Shown here: positions 45,050 to 57,146 of the stretch, in pieces
Layout: every line of letters starts with the position of its first letter
Numbering within the stretch: the first letter of the stretch is position 1
Source: Lolium rigidum
Taxonomy: Eukaryota; Streptophyta; Magnoliopsida; Poales; Poaceae
NCBI RefSeq assembly: GCF_022539505.1
Contig: NC_061510.1
Coordinates: 92,272,292 to 92,336,291 of the forward strand
Direction: 5' to 3'
DNA length: 64,000 nucleotides
Made by a program: the position numbers and the translations under genes
Notes under the pieces: generated by a model
Databases searched by the model: none
What the model was told of the DNA's origin: nothing
What the model saw: the letters and a program-made list of their open reading frames with translations, nothing else

Positions 45050-45470
45050 GGGGAAGACTTGGGTAGGATCAGCTTTTAGGTAGGATCTATGAGATCAATT
45101 TTTTTGAAGAGACAAAACATGTTCAAATATTATGGAAAAAAATGACAACGCACAACTATGTTACATATGCAAGAGTAAAAATTTGCAGCTTCAAATTCGA
45201 CATATACCTAGAGAACTAAAAAAGACAAATTTAGGTGTGAATAGTGTAAACTACTATTCAATCAGATCTGACACTATTCATAGTTAGATTTGTCTTTTTT
45301 GTTTCTTCAAGTGTAGAGCAAATTTTGAGCTGATTTTTTTTGGAGTTGTAGATACAATCCATAGGTATGTTGTATATTATTTTCAGATTTTTTCGCATGA
45401 TAAAAATATGTTTTATGTGAGTTGATCCTATGATCTCACCCAATAGATAGATCCTATACAAGTCTCTCCC
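45050..45470. mobile_element. Mutator-type MITE with 9-bp duplication
   Basis: 421 bp between two copies of gagttccct (45041-45049 and 45471-45479). Ends read GGGGAAGACTTGGGTAGGATC and, inverted, GGGAGAGACTTGTATAGGATC. The interior folds back imperfectly around 45250-45270, with AAAAAAGACAAAT...GAATAGTGT arms at 45219-45250 and 45272-45301. A 9-bp duplication is typical of Mutator-like elements. Confidence 0.8.
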
Positions 45471-45479
45471 GAGTTCCCT

Positions 45480-45977
45480 CGCGGCATGCACATCAGCACA
45501 TGCATGGCGAGAGTGCGAGACCAGTAGAAGGACAGCAGTAACTGCTCCCTCCGTTAATTGTTGGCTGTCGGATCTTCTACATCCATAACTTGAGCTCTCA
45601 CTCTCACAGAAGCCACAGAAAATCCCAGGTAGCAAGATTTTCCAACCAATCACTGTAAGGCAGTTTTGTTTCGTCGTGAGAACTCTAGAACGATCCTATC
45701 CTCGTTTTGGCGCGCGCTGGTACAGAGCGAATCCGTGGAACGTCGGCCGTTAGATCAATTAGCTTCGGAGCCGATGACGTTCTTCACAGTACATGCCCAC
45801 ACGTTCTTCACACTTCATGCTCATGTCACATGTGCATGCATGTGCTAGCTTCTACCATACTTTACCAAGGGCGCGGTGTGGCGAGGGGTCTTTTTCTATC
45901 TGATCAAAGCGAGCACAATAGAGACTTCAGCACCTATCCCAACATTATTGTTCAGGTACAACTCGCGGAGGTGGCAA
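45480..45977. other. Spacer, no gene seen
   Basis: Low-copy looking. A short ctccctccgtt at 45545-45555 recalls a Stowaway end. No coding signal. Confidence 0.35.
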
Positions 45978-46345
45978 TTTGGCTCATGGGAGCAAATGCT
46001 CTCATTATATAAAATAATTAAAAAACAATTTTAAAAATATTAAAATATTCTGATATAAATTTGTTGGTGTACATCGTGACATTCTATGTTAGTGCACAAA
46101 TTTTCGTGGAAAAACAACATTTTATATGGCGTGTACAAAAAAGACAAAAAAATATCCTGTACGTAGTCGTGTTATAGCATCAAAACTTGTCTTTTTACAG
46201 GAGCCACAATTGTTTTTAGTTTTTTTTGAAAACTTGTGTACCAACATAAAATGTTTAGATGTACATGTAAAAATTTAGTTTAGAATTTTTTGACACTTTG
46301 AAATGTGGATTCACATAATGGGAGCATATGCTCCTATGAGCCAAA
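45978..46345. mobile_element. Foldback MITE, about 370 bp
   Basis: Terminal inverted repeats TTTGGCTCATGGGAGCAAATG (45978 on) and, on the other strand from 46345, TTTGGCTCATAGGAGCATATG, continuing as GCTC(T/C)CATTAT. AT-rich interior, no ORF. The exact duplication is unclear because the repeat may extend a few bases outward (GCA). Confidence 0.65.
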
Positions 46346-47541
46346 GTGCATTTCCCTACAACTCGCCTCCCTCCCTCTTAGCTTGGGTTCAACTTGAGGA
46401 GAAATAATCTAACTGCAAGTGCACAATTACATGAGCACTAGTACTTCCACATTTTTCATGTTCGGTGTTTGAATGTTCAGAGAAAGTGGCTCAAAAAAGT
46501 CGAGTTCGTGTTCTTAAATTATGATGCAGTAAAAGTTGATATTCTTCATTCTTATGCCAATCAGTAGACCTTCAATTGCATCTGGAGTGAAAATAGTTAG
46601 TATTTTTCTTTCTTTTGCCAACCTTCAATTGTGTTTGTAATGTTTAGAAAAGTTTTTCGAAACGGAGCAATCCCGTCACTGTATATTTGACGGGGCGGTG
46701 TACTTTGTACTTCGTATTGCACGTATTGTTTTTGTTGTGAGGAAAATATATTGCTATTATTTTATGAATTCCCAATCCAGAACTCTACACCATACGACGT
46801 TGTTCAACAAGAAGTTATCTTTACTTCCATCACAAAGCATATCATTTGAGCAAATCACTTTGAAAGTATTGCATTGTCAATCTCAAAATTGTTCGTTGGA
46901 GGCAAGGTTTTCGACATCACTCTCAGTCTCATGTTTATGCCTCACATTCATTTTGTGGTCAATTTGTTGGATGATTGGATCCAAATGCCCTGTTTGGGAT
47001 CGAGATCTAATTAGCTTTCTCTTAGATAACACAATTTATAAACCTAGCTACTTTCTAGATCCATATTGCATGTAGTGTTTGATTATGTTTCTTTACAAGT
47101 TAGACTATCATGTGTCGAGCCTTGATTTATTCTGCAAACATACATGGATGCGACAACACACGCCATCGTGTTCTAGTATTATATATACAACGACTAGGCA
47201 ACCTTTTGATCCAAACTTCAGAAATCAACCGAGTGCTCTGTTAAGACTGAATCCAACGACAATATATGTTGATCGGAGGCACTTTTGATGTCCAAATCTT
47301 ACATGTCTACAGTGACTTGAATAGCTGAGATTTCAGCAAAAGGTGTCAACTTTGATATAGGCAATAATGCTGATCACGGACAAAAATTATGGACGTACGT
47401 GGCAATCAATCGCGAAGGTGGATGCAGAAAAATCGGAACAACCAATTCAGGCCGTATTTTTCCGGCAGCTTTACGGTTTGGCTCGGTTTGCATTGCCGAT
47501 TAGAGATCCCGCTTTCGGCGGCCCGGGCCGTAAACATTTCA
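46346..47541. other. Spacer, no gene seen
   Basis: AT-rich with scattered short frames, for example 46698-47075, with no recognisable motif. No element ends found. Confidence 0.35.
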
Positions 47542-47553
47542 GGGGGGGGGGGG
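47542..47553 (+). repeat. Poly-G run (12 G)
   Basis: Twelve consecutive G, prone to length errors in sequencing and replication. Confidence 0.9.
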
Positions 47554-47843
47554 CATGAAATCGTCGGCTTGGCTGGTATATGTAGAGGGCAAAGCGGCAG
47601 GTACGGGTTGAAACCCTACTTTCCCCTTTCGCAGAGCCGCCCAGACTCTGGCGACAAATTCAGCCACATCCGTCGGTCAGCTCCGCCGCTCTCCACCCCG
47701 GCCCCTAGATGCCTCCCATCGGGAGTTTCGATGGGGAGGGGGTAGCCAGATTGGAGGCGGAAGCATCCCACCGCATTGGGAGCCGCTAGTCTTCAGCAGC
47801 GCGCGAAATGGGTGTGCACTGAGGCCATGCGGAAGCGCATCGC

Positions 47844-48179
47844 ATGAGGGTGGACCAACTGGGGCCTCGTGCCGCCGGGAAAGCTCGCGCTGTACGCCAT
47901 TCTGGCGAGGAGTCGTCCTCCGTCGGTCTCTGCTACCGCTCTCCCTCACCATCGGATGACGAGGCGACCTCGGGCGTGGAGGAGGCGTCCGCGAAGCGGT
48001 TTGACAACGGCAACATTGTTGACAACAATGAGAAGGAGGTGCCTCGCATCGTCAGCGAGGCGAAGGTGGCCACGGCGTGCTCGCGCAAGAGGCCGTCACT
48101 GTCCGCCATGTACGCGTGTACGAGGCCGCCCAGAAGGAGGCCGCAACGAATTTTACGAGACCCAGTACTCCATAATTAG
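47844..48179 (+). CDS. Unrecognised ORF, possible gene fragment
   Basis: 111 codons from ATG at 47844 to TAG at 48177-48179, within a GC-rich island (47630-48170) that contrasts with the AT-rich flanks. The protein is Ser/Glu-rich at first (SPSPSDDEATSGVEEASAKRF), then basic (SRKRPSL, RPPRRRPQR). I see no known domain. It could be the first exon of a gene, a fragment carried by a transposon, or a chance frame. I know no function for it. Confidence 0.25.
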   Translation: MRVDQLGPRAAGKARAVRHSGEESSSVGLCYRSPSPSDDEATSGVEEASAKRFDNGNIVDNNEKEVPRIVSEAKVATACSRKRPSLSAMYACTRPPRRRPQRILRDPVLHN

Positions 48180-48375
48180 GGAATGGTAGTTTAGACATTT
48201 TCTTGTTGCCTAATGATGGGCGAATAGCTCATGTGCGACACAGTTGAAGGAAACGGACTGAAATGCGACGATGTTGACCGAAATAGCTCCCATGCGACGC
48301 TTGTGCCAGTTGAAATATCTCATATACGACATTCTTTCATTAGGCTTAGAACGGGCCATTAGTCCAGGTGGGACC
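48180..48375. repeat. Three spaced copies of an AATAGCTC...GCGAC motif
   Basis: aatagctcatgtgcgacac, aatagctcccatgcgacgc and aatatctcatatacgacat lie at about 48224, 48280 and 48314. Origin unknown. Confidence 0.4.
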
Positions 48376-49979
48376 TGATGACGTGCAAGACACACGTCCG
48401 TTGGGAACTCCAAGAGGAATGTGTGATGCGTACAGCAGCAAGTTTTCCCTCAGTAAGAAACCAAGGTTATCGAACCAGTAGGAGTCAAGGAACACGTGAA
48501 GGTTGTTGGTGGCGGAGTGTAGTGCGGCGCAACACCGTGGATTCCGGCGCCAACGTGGAACCTCGCACAACACAATCAAAGTACTTTGCCCCAACGTAAC
48601 AGTGAGGTTGTCAATCTCACCGGCTTGCTGTAAACAAATGATTAAATGTATAGTGTGGAAGATGATGTTTGTTTGCGAAGAACAGTAAAGAACAAGTATT
48701 ACAGTAGATTGTATTTCAGATGTAAAGAATGGACCGGGGTCCACAGTTCACTAATGGTGTCTCTCCCATAAGATAAATAGCATGTTGGGTGAACAAATTA
48801 CAGATGGGCAATTGACAAATAGAGAGGGCATAACAATGCACATACATGTCACGATGACTACTATGAGATTTAATCGGAGCATTACGACAAAGTACATAGA
48901 CCGCTATCCAAGCATGCATCTATGCCTAAAAAGTCCACCTTCAGGTTATCATCCGAACCCCTTCAAGTATTAAGTTGCAAACAACAAACAATTGCATTAA
49001 GTATGGTGCGTAATGTAATCAACACAAATATCCTTAGACAAAGCATTGATGTTTTATCCCTAGTGGCAACAGCACATCCACAACCTTAGAACTTTCTGTC
49101 ATTGTCCCAGATTCAATGAAGGCATGAACCCACTATCGAGCATAAATACTCCCTCTTGGAGTTACAAGTATCAACTTGACTAGAGCCTATACTAGCAACG
49201 GAGAGCATGCAAGAACATAAACAACACATATATGATAGATTGATAATCAACTTGACATAGTATTCCATATTCATCGGATCCCAACAAACACAACTTGTAG
49301 CATTACAAATAGATGATCTTGATCATGATAGGCAGCTCACAAGATCTAACATGATAGCACAATGAGGAGAAGACAACCATCTAGCTACTGCGATGGACCC
49401 ATAGTCCAGGGGTGAACTACTCACACATCAATCCGGAGGCGATCATGGTGATGAAGAGTCCTCCGGGAGATGATTCCCCTCTCCGGCAGGGTGCGCGCCG
49501 GAGGCGATCTCCTGAATCCCCCGAGATGGGATTGGTGGCGGCGGCGTCTCAGTATGTTTTCTCGTATCGTGGCTCTCGGTACTGGGTTTTCGCGACGAAG
49601 GCTTTAAGTAGGCGGAAGGGTAGGGTTGGAGGCGGCGCGAGGGGCCCACACCATAGGGCGGCGCGGGACCCACCCAGGCCGCGCGGCCCTGTGGTGTCGG
49701 TGCCTCGTCGCCCCACTTCGTAATCCTTACGGTCTTCTGGAAGCTTCGTTGAAAAATAAGACCCTGGGCGTTGATTTCGTCCAATTCCGAGAATATTTCC
49801 TTTGTAGTATTTCTGAAACCAAAAACAGCAGAAAACAGCAACTGGCTCTTCGGCATCTCGTCAATAGGTTAGTGCCGGAAAATGCATAATAATGACATAA
49901 AGTGTGTATAAAACATGTGAGTATCATCATAAAAGTAGCATGGAACATAAGAAATTATAGATACGTTTGAGACATATCA
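48376..49979 (-). repeat. 3' LTR of element G
   Basis: 1,604 bp, TGATGACGTGCAAGACACACG to GAGACATATCA. The minus-strand start carries the same shared U3 segment as LTRs A and D. About 3-4 percent different from the start of the right LTR by eye. Confidence 0.85.
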
Positions 49980-52561
49980 AGCATCCCAAAGCTTAGTTCC
50001 TACTCGCCCTCGAGTAGGTAAACGATAACAATGATAATTTCTGAAGTGACATGCTATCATAATCTTGATCAATACTATTGTAAAGCATATGAGATGAATG
50101 CAGCGATTCGAAGCAATGGTAAAGACAATAAGTAAACAACTGAATCATATAGCAAAGACTTTTCATGAATAGTACTTTCAAGACAAGCATCAATAAGACT
50201 TGCATAAGAGTCAACTCATAAAGCAATAGATTCTTAGTAGAAAGCTTTGAAGCAACACAAAGGAAGATATAAGTTTCAGCAGTTGCTTTTCAACTTCAAC
50301 ATGTTTATCTCGTGGATAATTGTCAACATAAAGCAATATAACAAGTGCAATAGGTAAACATGTAAGAATCAATGCACACAGTTTACACAAGTGTTTCTTC
50401 TAAGATGGAAAGAAGTAAGTAAACTGACTCAACAATAAAGTAAAAGAATGGCCCTTCGCAGAGGGAAGCATGGATTACTATTTTTGTGCTAGAGCTTTTC
50501 ATTTTGAAAACATAGAAACAATTTTGTCAACGGTAGTAATAAATCATATGTGTTATGTATAAGACATCTTATAAGTTGCAAGCCTCATGCATAGCATACC
50601 AATAGTGCTCACACCTTGTCCTAATTAGCTTGGATTAACATGGATTATCATTGCATAACATATGTTTCAACCAAGTGTCACAAAGGGGTACCTCTATGCC
50701 GCCTGTAAAAAGGTCTAAGGAGAAAGATCGCATTTGATTTCTCTTTTTTGATTATTCTCAACTTAGACATCCATACCGGGACAACATAGACAACAGATAA
50801 TGGACTCCTCTTTAATGCATAAGCATTCAACAACAGATAATATTCTCATAAGAGATTGAGGATTAATTGTCCAAACTGAAACTTCCACCATGATTCATGG
50901 CTTTAGTTAGCGGTCCAATGTTCTTCTCTAACAATATGCATACTCAAACCATTTGATCATGAAAATCGCCCTTACTTCAGACAAGACGAACTTGCATAGA
51001 AACTCACATGATATTCAACAAAGGTGTAAAAGTTGATGGCGTCCCCAGAAACATGGTTACCGCTCAGCAAGCAACTTATAAGAAATAAGATACATAGCTA
51101 CATATTCAATACCACAATAGTTTTTAAGCTATTTTCCCATGAGCTATATATTGTAAAGGCAAAGAATAGAATTTTAAAGGTAGCACTCAAGTAATGTACT
51201 TTGGAATGGCAGAGAAATACCATGTAGTAGGTAGGTATGGTGGACACAAATGACATGGTTTTTGGCTCAAGGATTTGGATGCACGAGAAGAATTCCCTCT
51301 CAATACAAGGCTTAGGTTAGCAAGGTTGTTTGAAGCAAACTCAAGTATAAACCGGTACAGCAAAACTTACATATGAACATATTGCAAGCATTATAAGACT
51401 CTACGCTGTCTCCTTGTTGTTCAAACACCTTAACCATAAAATATCTAGACTCTAGAGAGACCAATCATGCAAACCAAATTTTAACAAGCTCTATGTAGTT
51501 CTTCATTAATGGGTACAAAGTACATGATGCAAGAGCTTAAACATGATCTATATGAGCACAACAATTGCCAAGTATCAAATTATTCAAGACATTATACCAA
51601 TTTACCACATGAAGCATTTTCTGTTTCCAACCATATAACAATGAACGAAGCAGTTTCAACCTTCGCCATGAACATTAAAAGTAAAGCTAAGAACATATGT
51701 GTTCATATGCAACAGCGGAGCGTGTCTCTCTCCCATACAAAGAATGCTAGGATCCGATTTTATTCAAACAAAAACAAAAACAAAAACAAACAGACGCTCC
51801 AAGTAAAGCACATAAGATGTGACGGAATAAAAATATAGTTTCACTAGAGGTGACCTGATAAGTTGTCGATGAAGAAGGGATGCCTTGGGCATCCCCAAGC
51901 TTAGATGCTTGAGTCTTCTTAAAATATGCAGGGATGAACCACGGGGGCATCCCCAAGCTTAGACTTTTCACTCTTCTTGATCATATTGTATCATCCTCCT
52001 CTCTTGACCCTTGAAAACTTCCTCCACACCAAACTCAAAACAAACTCATTAGAGGGTTAGTGCATAATCGAAAATTCATATATTCAGAGGTGACATAATC
52101 ATTCTTAACACTTCTGGACATTGCACAAAGCTACCGAAAGTTAATGGAACAAAGAAATCCATCAAACATAGCAAAACAGGCAATGCGAAATAAAAGGCAG
52201 AATCTATCAAAACAGAACAGTCCGTAAAGACGAATTTTTCTGGGGCACTTAACTTGCTCAGATGAAAATGCTCAAATTGAATGAAAGTTGCGTACATATC
52301 TGAGGATCACGCACGTAAATTGGCAGATTTTTCTAAATTACCTACAGAAGGGGCTGCTCAATTTCGTGACAGTAAGAAATCTGTTTCGCGCAGTAATCCA
52401 AATCTAGTATCAACCCTACTATCAAAGGCTTTACTTGGCACAACAATGCAATAAAATAAAGATAAGGAGAGGTTGTTACAGTAGTAACAACTTCCAAGAC
52501 TCAAATATAAAACAAAAGTGCAGAAGTAAAATAATGGGTTGTCTCCTATAAGCGCTTTTCT
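49980..52561 (-). other. Element G noncoding 3' internal region
   Basis: Homologous to the matching regions of A, C and H. Polypurine-type motif at 49980-49995, with further copies near 51890 and 51945. No coding frames. Confidence 0.6.
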
Positions 52562-52943
52562 TTAACGCCTTTCAGCTAGGCGCAGAAAGTGTGAATCAAG
52601 TATTATCAAGAGATGAATCATCAACATCAAATTTGTTCTAATAATAGAATCATAAGGTAACTTCATTCTCTTTCTAGGGAAGAGTTCCCTACCTTTCTTG
52701 AGAGGAAAATGATACTTAATATTACCTTCCTTCATATCAATAGTAGCACCAACAGTTCGAAGGAAAGGTCTTCCCAATATAATGGGACAAGATGCATTGC
52801 ATTCAATGTCCAAGACAACAAAATCAACGGGGACAAGGTTATTGTTAACCGTAATGCGAACATTATCAATCCTCCCCAAAGGTTTCTTTATAGCATTATC
52901 AGCAAGATTAACATCCAAATAACAATTTTTCAATGGTGGCAAG
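52562..52943 (-). pseudogene. Element G protease, C-terminal part
   Basis: Minus-strand frame with PPLKNCYLDVNLADNAIKK, VPVDFVVLDIECNASCPIILG and RPFLRTVGATIDMKEG, the second half of an Athila-type aspartic protease. The first half (CDLGASIS) lies at about 61122-61180 on the other side of element H. Confidence 0.7.
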
Positions 52944-54546
52944 TGATGGCGTGTATTTCACACGTTCGTTGGGCAACCCCAAGAGGAAGGTATGATGAGC
53001 ACAGCAGCAAGTTTTCCCTCAGAAAGAAACCAAGGTTTATCGAACCAGGAGGAGCCAAGAAGCACGTTGAAGGTTGATGGCGGCGGGATGTAGTGCGGCG
53101 CAACACCGGAGATTCCGGCGCCAACGTGGAACCCGCACAACACAACCAAGCTACTTTGCCCCAACGAAACAAGTGAGGTTGTCAATCTCACCGGCTTGCT
53201 CGTAACAAAGGATTAACCGTATTGTGTGGAAGATGATTGTTTGCAGAGAAAACAGTAGAAACAAGTATTGCAATAGATTGTATTTCAAGTAAAGAGAATT
53301 GGACCGGGGTCCACAGCTCACTAGAGGTGTCTCTCCCATAAGACGAACAGCATGTTGGGTGAACAAATTACAGTTGGGCAATTGACAAATAAAGAGAGCA
53401 TGACAATGCACATACATATCATGATGAGTATAGTGAGATTTAATTGGGCATTACGACAAAGTACATAGACCGCCATCCAACCGCATCTATGCCTAAAAAG
53501 TCCACCTTCGAGGTTATCATCCGAACCCCTCCAAGCATTAAGTTGCAAACAACAGACAATTGCATTAAGTATGGTGCGTAATGTAATCAACAACTACATC
53601 CTTAGACATAGCATCAATGTTTTATCCCTAGTGGCAACAAGCACAACACAACCTTAGAACTTTCGTCACATCGTCCTAGGTGTCAATGCGGGCATGAACC
53701 CACTATCGAGCATAAGTACTCCCTCTTGGAGTTAAAAGCATCTACTTGGCCAGAGCATCTACTAATAACGGAGAGCATGCAAGATCATAAACAACACATA
53801 AGCATAACTTTGATAATCAACATAACAAGTATTCTCTATTCATCGGATCCCAACAAACGCAACATATAGAATTACATATAGATGATCTTGATCATGATAG
53901 GCAGCTCACAAGATCCGACAATGATAGCACAATGGGGAGAAGACAACCATCTAGCTACTGCTATGGACCCATAGTCCAGGGGTAGACTACTCACTCATCA
54001 CTCCGGAGGCGACCATGGCGGTGTAGAGTCCTCCGGGAGATGATTCCCCTCTCCGGCAGGGTGCCGGAGGCGATCTCCAGGATCCCCCGAGATGGGATCG
54101 GCGGCGACGGCGTCTCGCAATGTTTTCCGTATCGTGGCTCTCGGCATCGGGGGTTTCGTCACGGAGGCTATTTGTAGGCGGAAGGGCAAGTCAAGAGGCG
54201 GCACAGGGGGCCCAAACCACGGGCCGGCGCGGCCGGGGGTGGGGCCGCGCCGCCCTAGGGTTTGGCCACCCCGTGGCCCCTCTTCGTCTCTCCTTCGGAC
54301 TTCCGGAAGCTTCGTGAGAAAATAGGCCTCCGGGCTTTTATTTCGTCCAATTCCGAGAATATTTCTTTACTAGGATTTCTGAAACCAAAAACAGCAGAAA
54401 ACAAAGAATCGGCACTTCGGCATCTTGTTAATAGGTTAGTTCCGTAAAATGCACGAATATGACATAAAGTGTGCATAAAACATGTAGATAACATCAATAA
54501 TGTGGCATGGAACACAAGAAATTATCGATACGTTGGAGACGTATCA
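52944..54546 (-). repeat. 3' LTR of element H
   Basis: 1,603 bp, TGATGGCGTGTATTTCACACG to GAGACGTATCA. GC-rich GGCGCGGCC block near 54225-54260. Confidence 0.9.
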
Positions 54547-57146
54547 GCATCCCCAAGCTTAGTTCCGCTCGTCCCGAGCGGGTAAAACGATAACAAAGAT
54601 AATTTCGGAGTGACATGCCATCATAAACTTGATCATACTATTTGTAAAGCATATGTAGTGAGTGCAGCGATCAAAACAATGGTGATGACATGAGTAAACA
54701 AGTGAATCATAAAGCAAAGACTTTTCATGAATAGCACTTCAAGACAAGCATCAATAAGTCTTGCATAAGAGTTAACTCATAAAGCAATAATTCGAAGTAA
54801 AGGTATTGAAGCAACACAAAAGAAGATTAAGTTTCAGCGAGTTGCTTTCAACTTGTAACATGTATATCTCATGGATATTGTCAACATAGAGTAATATAAT
54901 AAGTGCAATAAGCAAGTATGTAAGAATCAATGCACAGTTCACACAAGTGTTTGCTTCTTGAGGTGGAGAGAAATAGGTGAACTGACTCAACATAGAAGTA
55001 AAGAGAATGGTCCTCATAGAGGAAAAGCATTGATTGCTATATTTGTGCTAGAGCTTTGATTTTGAAAACATGAAACAATTTTGTCAACGGTAGTAATAAA
55101 GCATATGCATCATGTAAATTATATCTTATAAGTTGCAAGCCTCATGCATAGTGTACTAATAGTGCTCGCACCTTGTCCTAATTAGCTTGGACTACCCGGA
55201 TTATCACCGCAATACATATGCTTTAACCAAGTATCACAAAGGGGTACCTCTATGCCGCCTGTACAAAGGTCTAAGGAGAAAGCTCGCATTTGGATTTCTC
55301 GCTTTTGATTATTCTCAACTTAGACATCCATACCGGGACAACATAGACAACGAGATAATGGACTCCTCTTTTAATGCTTTAAGCATTCAACAACAATTAA
55401 TTCTTTTCTCATTAGAGATTTGAGGATGTTTGTCCAAAACTGAAACTTCCACCATGGAACATGGCTTTAGTTAGCGGCCCAATGTTCTTCTCTCACAATA
55501 TGCATGCTCAAACCATTCAACTCAGTGTAGATCGCCCTTACTTCGGACAAGACGAACATGCATAGCAACTCACATGAAATTCAACAATGAGTTGATGGCG
55601 TTCCCAAGTAAACATGGTTATCGCACAACAAGCAACTTAATAAGAGATAAAGTGCATAATTACATATTCAATACCACAATAGTTTTTAAGCTATTTGTCC
55701 CATGAGCTATATATTGCAAAGGTGAATGATGGAGTTTTAAAGGTAGCACTCAAGCAATTTACTTTGGAATGGCTGGAAAATACCATGTAGTAGGTAGGTA
55801 TGGTGGACACAAATGGCATAGTGGTTGGCTCAAGTATTTTGGATGCATGAGAAGTATTCCCTCTCGATACAAGGTTTAGGCTAGCAAGGCTTATTTGAAA
55901 CAAACACAAGGATGAACGGTACAGCAAAACTCACATAAAAGACATATTGAAAGCATTATAAGACTCTACACCGTCTTCCTTGTTGTTCAAACTCAATACT
56001 AGAAATTATCTAGACCTTAGAGAAACCAAATATGCAAACCAAATTTTAGCATGCTCTATGTATTTCTTCATTAATGGGTGCAAAGCATATGATGCAAGAG
56101 CTTAAACATGAGCACAACAATTGCCAAGTATCACATTACCCAAAACATTTATAGCAATTACTACATGTATCATTTTCCAATTCCAACCATATAACAATTT
56201 AACGAAGGAGAAACTTCGCCATGAATACTATGAGTAGAAACCAAGGACATATTTGTCCATATGCTACAGCGGAGTGTGTATCTCTCCCATAAGGTGAATG
56301 CTAGGATCCATTTTATTCAAACAAAACAAAAACAAAAACAAACCGACGCTCCAAGAAAAAGCACATAAGATGTGGCCGAATAAAAATGTAGTTTCGGGGA
56401 GGAACCTGATAATTTGTTGATGAAGAAGGGGATGCCTTGGGCATCCCCAAGCTTAGACGCTTGAGTCTTCTTGATATATGCAGGGGTGAACCACCGGGTG
56501 CATCCCCAAGCTTAGAGCTTTCACTCTCCTTGATCATGTTGCATCATACTCCTCTCTTGATCCTTGAAAACTTCCTCCACACCAAACTCGAAACAACTCA
56601 TTAGAGGGTTAGTGCACAATATAAATTGATATATTCAGAGGTGACACACTCATTCTTAACACTTCTGGACATTGCATAATGCTACTGGACATTAGTGGAT
56701 CAAAGAAATTCATCCAACATAGCGAAAGAGGCAATGCGAAATAAAAGGCAGAATCTGTCAAAACAGAACAGTTCGTATTGACGAATTTTAAAATGGCACC
56801 AGACTTGCTCAAATGAAAATGCTCAAATTGAATGAAAGTTGCGTACATATCTGAGGATCATGCACGTAAATTGGCATAATTTTCTGAGCTTCCTGCAGGG
56901 CAGTGGGCTCAGATTCGTGACAGCAAAGAAATCTGGAACTGCGCAGTAATCCAAATCTAGTACTTACTTTTCTATCAACGGCTTAACTTGGCACAACAAA
57001 ACTCAAAACTAAGATAAGGAGAGGTTGCTACAGTAGTAAACAACTTCCAAGACACAAAATAAAAATAAAGTACTGTAGGTAAAAACATGGGTTGTCTCCC
57101 ATAAGCGCTTTTCTTAACGCCTTTCAGCTAGGCGCGAAAGTGTGTA
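54547..57146 (-). other. Element H noncoding 3' internal region
   Basis: Starts with the polypurine complement gcatccccaagctta. Further copies of the motif lie at about 56437 and 56500. Shared with A, C and G but diverged. No coding frames. Confidence 0.6.
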
